Below are positions 6,095-10,992 of a stretch of DNA of 10,992 nucleotides, in pieces. The stretch is from Spirochaetota bacterium (lineage in GTDB: Bacteria > Spirochaetota > Spirochaetia > Treponematales > Treponemataceae), in contig JAKPSR010000097.1 of assembly GCA_029571425.1 (NCBI GenBank), positions 1 through 10,992 on the forward strand. Direction: 5' to 3'. The notes below the pieces were generated by a model. That model had not been told where the DNA came from and searched no databases. It was given only the letters and a program-made list of their open reading frames with translations. The translations under genes and the position numbers were made by a program. Numbering within the stretch: the stretch's first letter is position 1; every line of letters begins with the position of its first letter.

Positions 6095-7883
6095 CTATAT
6101 CCACGCGACCGCGACGGCGCCGACGCCCGCGTGTATCCCGACGACCGGGGAGATTTCCATCACGTACTCAGGCGGGCGGCCGACCGCGCGCGTAAGCTCG
6201 GCGGCGAAGGCCGCGGCCCTTGCGGGGACCGCGGCGTGGACTACCGCGTAGCGGCGTATCGAGTCGCGCTCACGGGCGACCGCGCGAAGGATCTTTCGCT
6301 CGCACCCAACGCGCGAAAAAGACGCGCCGAACGCGACACCCTTTCCCGACGTATCGAGCGAGACGATGGGCTTGAGGTTCGCCACGGCGGCCACGAACCC
6401 CTTGAGCGCGCTCACCCGCCCCCCCGCGCACCATGTACCTAAAATCCGCTATGCCGACGAGTATGCGCGCGCGTGAGAAGGTTTCCTCGAGCTTGAGGAC
6501 GATCGCGTCGAGCGTCTCGCCGCCAGCCGCTGCCTCCGCCGCCGCGATGACGGCGAGACCCTGAGCGGCCGAATTCAGCCTGCTGTCGAGCACGGCGATG
6601 GGGTAGCCACGCTCCCTAAGCTTCTTCGCCGCCGCCTCCATCACCTGCCAAGTGCCGCTGAGCGCCTTAGCGACCGGGATCGCGACGATCGCGTCATAGT
6701 GAGCGGAGATCCAGGCGAACGAGCGTTCGACGCGCGCGGGGTCTGGCGCCGAGCTTGTCGGGTACCCCGGGCGCGATGATAGATCCCGATATAGAGTCTC
6801 TGGCGAAATGGTAACGCGGTCGAGATACTCGTCGTCGCCCCAAAGGATGCGCTGGGGGATCACGTGTATCTGGTATCGCTCGGCGAGCTCGCGCGGGATG
6901 TCGGCGATCGAGTCGGTGACGACGGCGACACGCGAGACGGGACGATAGACGGCGTCGTGCTGAAGTCGCATATCGTCGACCTTATGATCGACGACCCTAC
7001 CGAAGCGCGAGAGAATCTCGAACGCCTTTGCCGGATCGTCGGTATGCAGGTGCACCCGCGTCTTCCCGCGGCCCACGCTCACCGCGAGCGAGTCGCCGAG
7101 GGCGCGGAGCGCAGCCTTGATACCGTCGGCGTCGACGCCCTCGCCTTTAAGCAAGAGTCCTTCCGTGCAATATCGATACGATATTTTCTCCTCAACATCG
7201 GGGAGATCGTGCTCCTCGCCGGACGAGGCGTCTCCCGCGTAAACGGACGCGGCGCGGCGCGGCATCGCTCCCGTCGCGATCATCCGCGCGATACCCTCAA
7301 GAAAAGCGACGAGGCCGTAGGCGCCCGCGTCGACGACGCGCGCCTTTCTGAGCGCGTCGAGCTGCTCCGTCGTCCCCTCGAGCGACTCGCGCGCCGCAGG
7401 CAAGCTCCGGGTAAAAAGTTCCTTAAAGCCGCGCGCGGTCTCGGCGAGTCGCTCCATCTCGGATGACCACACGCGGAGGATCGTCAGCAAGGTCCCCTCC
7501 CGCGGGGTCTCGACCGCCCGATAGGCGCCGTCGGCCGCGCGCCGGAGCGCAGAGGCGAACTGCGCCGTCGAGACGGTCTCTCGCTCCGCGCATTCGGCCG
7601 CGAGGGAACTGAGAAACTGCGCGATGATGATGCCTGAATTCCCCCGCGCTCCGGACAACGCCCGGTCGGCGATGCCATCAAGCGTGCGCGACACGGAACG
7701 ATGGGCGCCGCGCGCCTGCACCGTCGACCTGAAAGTCGAGACCATGTTGGTTCCCGTGTCCCCGTCCGCAACGGGAAAGACGTTGATCTCGTTCATCTTG
7801 CCCCGGTGCGCGAGGAGGTTCTCGTACCCGGAAAGAAAGCCTCCGAAAAGGTGAAAGCCGTTTAGCTCGATGACGTCATTCAT
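6095..7883 (-). CDS. DAK2-DegV fusion (FakA-like plus FakB-like fatty acid kinase), frameshifted
   Basis: If one base is removed from the C run at 6419-6425, the gene encodes 595 residues; as written, the frame from the same start ends at 6270 with a non-homologous tail. The N-terminal DAK2 kinase domain (about 10-200) has NEINVFPVADGDTGTNM (31-47, D40/D42 binding Mg-ATP), GARGNSGIIIAQ (78-89) and VVDAGAYGLVAFLEGI. The middle domain (about 230-300) keeps the FakA-like YCTEG (C239) and VHLHTDDPAKA (H278, H280). The DegV fatty-acid-binding domain (about 318-595) has VVTDSIADIP, PTSSAPDPARV, SGTWQV, LDSRLNSAAQG and, after the break, RGGRVS and ISPVVGIHAG. FakA and FakB are separate proteins in Staphylococcus; here they are one chain. 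ATG at 7883 is preferred to GTG at 7925, which lies within plsY. plsY ends 22 bases upstream, and PlsY uses the acyl-phosphate that this enzyme would make. Confidence 0.85.
6419..6425. other. seven-C run at the frameshift point of the DAK2-DegV gene
   Basis: Upstream of the run the coding frame reads FRYMVRGG. With seven C's it continues as an unrelated tail; with six it continues RVSALKGFVAAVANLKPIVSL, which is the expected DegV sequence. A single-base indel here therefore explains the break. A sequencing or assembly error at a homopolymer is the simplest cause; slippage in the living cell is the alternative. Confidence 0.85.
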
Positions 7884-7905
7884 GGCGAGGGTCCCCCGTC
7901 GTGCG

Positions 7906-8526
7906 CTAAAATAGTCTCGGTTCACTCCGCGCGAGAAGGGCGCGAATGTTCGATCGATGCGTCCAGAAGATCAGGGCGGCCGCGGCCGCCGCGAACGCGA
8001 GCGTGGCGGGGTCGATACCGTCGGGGCGAAAGCGCGCGATCGCGAGGCACCACGCGGGCGCCGACGCGGCCGTCGCGAGGGAAGCGACAGAGGCGCGACG
8101 GGATAACGCGAGCGTCGGCGCGAATATCGCGACGCAGGCAGGCAGGAGCAAAGGCTCGAGGGCGACGAGCGCGCCAGCGGCCGTCGCAACCCCCTTTCCC
8201 CCGCGAAAGCCGGCGAACGCGGGAAAGACGTGGCCAAGCGCGGCGAGCGCGGCGCAAGCGGCGGCTCCCGTCGCCGGGGTCGGTCCCCCGGAGGGAAGGA
8301 AGCGCAACGCAAGCAGCGTCGGGACGAGGCCCTTGGCTAGGTCGACGGAAAGAACGACGAGTGCCGCGCCGGGACCGAGAAGGCGCAACGCGTTTGTCGC
8401 TCCCGCGTTCCCGCTCCCGTGAGAGCGCACGTCGATCCCGCGCAGAAGGCGGCCCATCAGGTAGGCGGTCGGTATCGAGCCTAGGAAATACGACCCGGCT
8501 GCGAAAAGAAGCAATCGGATCGTCAT
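7906..8526 (-). CDS. plsY: acyl-phosphate:glycerol-3-phosphate acyltransferase PlsY
   Basis: A 206-residue polytopic inner-membrane enzyme that transfers an acyl group from acyl-phosphate to the sn-1 position of glycerol-3-phosphate, making lysophosphatidate in the first step of phospholipid synthesis. All three cytoplasmic signature motifs are visible: GSIPTAY (16-22), RSHGSGNAGATN (34-45) and GHVFPAFAGFRGGKGVAT (98-115). The ending HRSNIRALL (190-198) is also typical. The length matches the usual ~200 residues, with five hydrophobic segments. The start overlaps the stop of the DUF1295 gene by 4 bases (ATGA), so translation is coupled. Downstream by 22 bases is the FakA/FakB-like fusion that should supply acyl-phosphate from free fatty acids; PlsX would be the alternative source but is not in the window. 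Confidence 0.97.
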   Translation of the reverse strand: MTIRLLLFAAGSYFLGSIPTAYLMGRLLRGIDVRSHGSGNAGATNALRLLGPGAALVVLSVDLAKGLVPTLLALRFLPSGGPTPATGAAACAALAALGHVFPAFAGFRGGKGVATAAGALVALEPLLLPACVAIFAPTLALSRRASVASLATAASAPAWCLAIARFRPDGIDPATLAFAAAAAALIFWTHRSNIRALLARSEPRLF

Positions 8527-9299
8527 GCACCCTTCCGCGGAGGAAGCGGCACGATGAGGGACGTCGCCCGCCGATACCGCCGATACGCCTCGTCAGATCC
8601 CCATTTCTCCTCGGCCGAACGCTCGAGGAGCGGTACCCCGCTGACGAATAGAAGAAGGAACGATATGAAGGCGGGGCCGATGAAGTATAGCAAGCCAGGT
8701 CCGCGGAATACGTAGACGCCGGGTATCGCTATCGCCCACCACACAAGCATCTCCCCAAAGTAGTTTGGGTGACGCGAGAGTCGCCACAGCCCCATCGACA
8801 TGAACCGACCGGCGTTCGCGGGATCGCTCTTAAAACGGTATTTTTGAGCGTCGGCCACCGCCTCGATCGCGAGTCCCACCGCAAAGATGACGACCGAGAC
8901 CGCGACAAGCCACGCAGGAACGGTCGACGTTCGCGGCGACGAGACGATCCCGTAGACCGGGAGCATCACCACCCATACGGTGATCGCCTGCAGAAGCCAA
9001 AACGATCCAAAGCGCACGAAGCTGTCGCGCTTGTCGTCAAACCTATGATCGACTTTAATGTGAAGGATTCGATAAAAGAGATAACCGCCGAGCCGAAGGG
9101 CCCATATAGTCACCAGCGCCACGGCGACGATTCCAGCAGAAGATAGAGAACCTCCGCGCGCCGCGAGCGCGACAGAAAGAGAGATGAAGCTGAGACTATA
9201 GGTGATGTCCGTGAACACGTCGGTCTTAAGGGCGAGCGCGAAAGCGAAAAAGACGCCGTTTATCGCGAGACTCACCGCCAGCATCTGCAGCAATGTCAT
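8523..9299 (-). CDS. DUF1295 (steroid 5-alpha-reductase-like) membrane protein
   Basis: A 258-residue integral membrane protein with about seven hydrophobic helices (5-25, 32-47, 55-78, 98-120, 128-148, 183-198, 203-223). The hallmark is GLWRLSRHPNYFGEMLVWW (170-188), the C-terminal motif of the DUF1295/steroid 5-alpha-reductase fold, followed by the usual tail LLER...W....YRRYRRATSLIVPLPP. Eukaryotic relatives bind NADPH and reduce lipid double bonds, and isoprenylcysteine methyltransferases share the fold; the bacterial reaction is not established. ATG at 9299 is preceded by GGGGAGAGG, six bases away. The gene begins 3 bases after the stop of the small 49-residue gene and overlaps plsY by 4, so it is clearly in a membrane-lipid operon. 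A lipid-modifying role is inferred from fold and context only. Confidence 0.9.
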   Translation of the reverse strand: MTLLQMLAVSLAINGVFFAFALALKTDVFTDITYSLSFISLSVALAARGGSLSSAGIVAVALVTIWALRLGGYLFYRILHIKVDHRFDDKRDSFVRFGSFWLLQAITVWVVMLPVYGIVSSPRTSTVPAWLVAVSVVIFAVGLAIEAVADAQKYRFKSDPANAGRFMSMGLWRLSRHPNYFGEMLVWWAIAIPGVYVFRGPGLLYFIGPAFISFLLLFVSGVPLLERSAEEKWGSDEAYRRYRRATSLIVPLPPRKGA

Positions 9300-9302
9300 G
9301 CG

Positions 9303-9452
9303 TTACCTCTCCCCGTTTTCGCACGGCTCATCCGGGTCGGCGCCGCGGGCGTTCTCCGGGTCGAATGGCTTAGTGCACATAGTCTTCCCGTCAGGGGTTT
9401 CGGGAGGCTTTGGTATCGTTCTATCCGTTTCGCGCGCATTGTCCTGTGCCAT
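9303..9452 (-). CDS. 49-residue Cys-containing small protein, first gene of the plsY operon
   Basis: A short frame from ATG at 9452 to TAA at 9303. It is very polar and has no hydrophobic segment: Pro, Asp, Glu and Gly rich, with cysteines at 26 (KTMCTKPFDPENA) and 44 (DEPCENGER). Support for a real gene is the near-perfect ribosome site AAGGAGGT (9464-9457) five bases before ATG, a promoter-like TATACT just upstream, and a stop only 3 bases before the DUF1295 start, as in an operon. The end of this gene (GAAAACGGGGAGAGG) also carries the ribosome site of the DUF1295 gene. It could be a small metal-binding or redox protein, or a leader whose translation sets expression of the operon. I do not recognise a family, and the lack of evolutionary evidence keeps confidence moderate. 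Confidence 0.65.
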   Translation of the reverse strand: MAQDNARETDRTIPKPPETPDGKTMCTKPFDPENARGADPDEPCENGER

Positions 9453-9456
9453 ACGC

Positions 9457-9464
9457 ACCTCCTT
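9457..9464 (-). promoter_or_regulatory. strong Shine-Dalgarno site for the 49-residue gene
   Basis: AAGGAGGT on the minus strand, with TGCGT between it and ATG at 9452. It is the best ribosome site in the window and the main reason to accept such a short gene. Confidence 0.7.
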
Positions 9465-9474
9465 GGTATTTATA

Positions 9475-9503
9475 AGTATACGCAGGGAAAGTCGCTTCGT
9501 GCA
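9475..9503 (-). promoter_or_regulatory. likely promoter of the small protein-DUF1295-plsY-DAK2/DegV operon
   Basis: TATACT on the minus strand (9480-9475) is a good -10 box; TGCACG (9503-9498) is a weak -35 with a 17-base spacer. It lies immediately downstream of the araAD terminator, in an AT-rich patch. TATAAA directly after TATACT offers an alternative -10. Confidence 0.45.
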
Positions 9504-9514
9504 CTTTTTTCGGG

Positions 9515-9552
9515 TAAAAAAAGGGCGCCGGAAGAGGAGAACCCGGCGCCCT
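9515..9552 (-). terminator. intrinsic terminator of the araA-araD operon
   Basis: Perfect 10-bp inverted repeat AGGGCGCCGG (9522-9531) with CCGGCGCCCT (9543-9552), an 11-base loop, and seven A's on the plus strand (9516-9522) that read as a T run after the hairpin on the minus strand. It lies 31 bases past the araD stop and separates araAD from the next minus-strand operon. On the plus strand no T run follows, so it works for one direction only. Confidence 0.85.
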
Positions 9553-9583
9553 GAGATTCGCGCGCTGCGCGCATGACTATTGC

Positions 9584-10333
9584 CTACTGACCGTAATACG
9601 CCTTGGGACCATGCTTTCGGCTGTAGTGCTTTTCCACAATATAGTCAGGCAGAGGACTGGCATTCGGGTTGAGTTGCAGGGTCAGCAAGGCCATTCGGGA
9701 GATCTCCTCGAGAACCACACCGTTGTAGACCGCCTTGGCGGCGGTGGTGCCCCAGGCAAAGGGTCCATGGCCTCCGACGAGCACCATTTGCGTTTCGTCG
9801 GGATTGAGGGGGTCGCCTCCGCCCACGCGGTCAGCAGTCCCGGCGAGACCTGAGCGAAACACAGAGACTATACGACGACCGGTCTCCGCCTCGTAGTCCC
9901 GCTCCACTTCCTCGCGGGAAAGATACGGGGTGCAGGGGACGTGGGTATGCGCGTGGTCGGCGTGAGTCGTCCCGAAGAGGGGAATCGATCTGCACGCCTG
10001 CGCCCAGGCGACGGCGTAGGCCGAGTGCGTATGGATTATCCCGCGAAGCGAAGCGTTCCCTCCGGCCGCGAACTCGCGATAGAGCACTCGGTGCGTCGGC
10101 TCGTCCGACGAGGGCCTAAGCTTTCCCTCGACGACCTTGCCATCGAGATCCATGACGACCATCGCGTCGGGGGAAAGTTCGGGATAGGGCACGCCGGAGG
10201 GCTTAATCGCGAACACGGCCCGGCTTGGGTCATAGGCCGAGACGTTGCCCCAGGTATATAGGGCGAGGCCGCGCGCCGGGATCTCGGCGTTCGCCGCCCA
10301 CGCCTCCTCCTTGAGCGAACCGTAGGCAGACAT
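9584..10333 (-). CDS. araD: L-ribulose-5-phosphate 4-epimerase AraD
   Basis: A 249-residue cytoplasmic class II aldolase-family enzyme that converts L-ribulose 5-phosphate to D-xylulose 5-phosphate, the last step of L-arabinose breakdown before the pentose phosphate pathway. Expected residues are present: D77 (SSDEPTHR), metal ligands H101 and H103 (IIHTHSAYA) and H189 (VGGHGPFAWG), the catalytic Asp in TTHADH (D126), and Y247 in the KAYYGQ ending, which matches E. coli AraD exactly. It is slightly longer than E. coli AraD (231), mainly from a Gly/Asp-rich stretch at about 163-182 before the third metal His. Near D126 the sequence reads ADHAHTH where E. coli has ADYFYGT. The start at 10333 overlaps the araA stop (TGATG); the open frame extends further upstream but within araA. 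It is followed by the terminator at 9552-9515. Confidence 0.96.
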   Translation of the reverse strand: MSAYGSLKEEAWAANAEIPARGLALYTWGNVSAYDPSRAVFAIKPSGVPYPELSPDAMVVMDLDGKVVEGKLRPSSDEPTHRVLYREFAAGGNASLRGIIHTHSAYAVAWAQACRSIPLFGTTHADHAHTHVPCTPYLSREEVERDYEAETGRRIVSVFRSGLAGTADRVGGGDPLNPDETQMVLVGGHGPFAWGTTAAKAVYNGVVLEEISRMALLTLQLNPNASPLPDYIVEKHYSRKHGPKAYYGQ

Positions 10334-10992
10334 CAGCGACCCCACGCCGCCGCGTTCCAGCGGAGCTCGTTCCTGAACGAGGCGACCTCCGTCTTCCCGT
10401 CGATGACGACGCACTCGACGCCTGACATCTCGGCCCAGTCGCGAACCATGTCGGGGGTGACGAGATTGGAGTACGCGGTGTGGTGACCGCCGCCCGCGAG
10501 TATCCAGCACTCGGCCGAGACGCGGAGGTTTGGTTCCGGCTTCCAGAGCACGCGAGCCACGGGAAGCTTGGGGAACGCCTGGCTCGGCGAGACGGCGTTC
10601 ACCGCGTTGACGACGCAGCGGAAGCGGTCGCCGAAATCGACTAAGGCGGCGCACGTCGCCTTCCCCGCCTTGCCGGCGAAGACGAGCCGCGCGGGATCGT
10701 CCTTACCGCCAATACCGAGCGGATGCACCTCGAGCTTCGGCTTGCCCTCGGCGATCGAGGGACACACCTCGAGCATATGGGCGCCGAGGATCATCTCATT
10801 CCCCGGCTCGAAGTGGTAGGTGTAGTCCTCCATGAACGAGGCGCCGCCGAGCCCGGCGGTCATCACCTTAAAGGCGCGCACCATCGCGGCGGTCTTCCAG
10901 TCGCCCTCGCCGGCGAAACCGAAGCCGTCGGCCATTAGGCGCTGGCAGGCGAGACCGGGGAGCTGCGCGAGTCCGTGCAGGTCCTGGAAGTT
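10333..10992 (-). CDS. araA: L-arabinose isomerase AraA, C-terminal part (runs off the right edge)
   Basis: The last 219 residues of AraA, which converts L-arabinose to L-ribulose using Mn2+. The minus frame is open from the window edge (NFQDLHGLAQLPGLACQRLM) to TGA at 10333, so the start codon and roughly the first 280 residues are outside; the ATG at 10935 is an internal Met. The four catalytic or metal residues of the family are all in the visible part: Glu in GEGDWKTAA, Glu in FMEDYTYHF, His in GAHMLEVCPSIA and His in LAGGGHHTAYSNL (E306, E333, H350 and H450 in E. coli numbering). Its stop overlaps the araD start by one base (TGATG), giving an araAD operon read leftwards. araB (ribulokinase) and any regulator would lie beyond the right edge. 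Confidence 0.96.
   Translation of the reverse strand, partial: NFQDLHGLAQLPGLACQRLMADGFGFAGEGDWKTAAMVRAFKVMTAGLGGASFMEDYTYHFEPGNEMILGAHMLEVCPSIAEGKPKLEVHPLGIGGKDDPARLVFAGKAGKATCAALVDFGDRFRCVVNAVNAVSPSQAFPKLPVARVLWKPEPNLRVSAECWILAGGGHHTAYSNLVTPDMVRDWAEMSGVECVVIDGKTEVASFRNELRWNAAAWGR

Noticed and set aside
6095..6415. Separate 106-residue gene starting with GTG at 6415
   Set aside because: Its sequence is the C-terminal third of a DegV domain and continues the upstream frame after removal of one base, so it is the displaced end of the same gene.
6864..7466. A 200-codon plus-strand open frame within the DAK2-DegV region
   Set aside because: It lies opposite strongly recognised DAK2 and DegV motifs and has no recognisable domain of its own.
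7884..7925. GTG start at 7925 for the DAK2-DegV gene
   Set aside because: It lies within plsY, adds 14 residues not seen at the start of DAK2 proteins, and has no clear ribosome site. ATG at 7883 is preceded by GGGGGA at suitable spacing.
9559..9573. GCGCGC-rich palindrome just after araD
   Set aside because: It is short, has no T run, and GCGC runs are common in this DNA; the adjacent hairpin at 9522-9552 is the convincing terminator.
10334..10654. Upstream extension of the araD frame
   Set aside because: It lies wholly inside araA in another frame, and AraD proteins begin at about the ATG at 10333.

Overview
The window is a GC-rich bacterial chromosome segment (clearly above 60% GC by eye) that is almost fully coding. 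Genes are packed with 1-4 nt start/stop overlaps, there are no RNA genes, insertion sequences or CRISPR arrays, and the longest gene-free gap is about 130 bases. The gene set points to a free-living, sugar-using spirochaete (Spirochaetota). The clues are an RsbU/V/W-like partner-switching set whose ATPase has the long insert I associate with spirochaete homologues, a DAK2-DegV fusion protein, an MJ1255-type glycosyltransferase and an EF-hand protein with a characteristic N-terminus. The phylum call is inference from remembered families and has not been searched.

Layout, left to right. (1) 1-462, minus: N-terminal part of an EF-hand protein with a good sigma-70 promoter. (2) 581-1345, plus: a four-helix membrane protein with a C-terminal His/Cys zinc-type motif. 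(3) 2674-1350, minus: a glycosyltransferase coupled by ATGA to a small winged-helix protein. (4) 2782-6081, plus: a four-gene signalling operon made of a GAF-PP2C phosphatase, a STAS anti-sigma-antagonist, a GHKL ATPase (anti-sigma kinase type) and a CBS-PP2C phosphatase. (5) 9452-6095, minus: a lipid-flavoured operon made of a 49-residue Cys-containing protein, a DUF1295 membrane protein, PlsY and a FakA-like/FakB-like fusion, the last broken by a one-base indel in a seven-base C run. (6) 10992-9584, minus: the 3' part of araA followed by araD and an intrinsic terminator.

Two groups make clear functional sense. In the 2782-6081 operon, two phosphatases with different sensor domains (GAF and CBS) can feed one STAS/kinase pair, but no sigma factor is encoded beside it, so the final target is unknown. 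In the 9452-6095 operon, the fusion protein should bind a fatty acid (DegV/FakB part) and phosphorylate it (DAK2/FakA part), giving acyl-phosphate, which is exactly the acyl donor used by PlsY encoded next to it. That arrangement, in a single polypeptide beside plsY, is the most interesting biology here, with the caveat of the frameshift.
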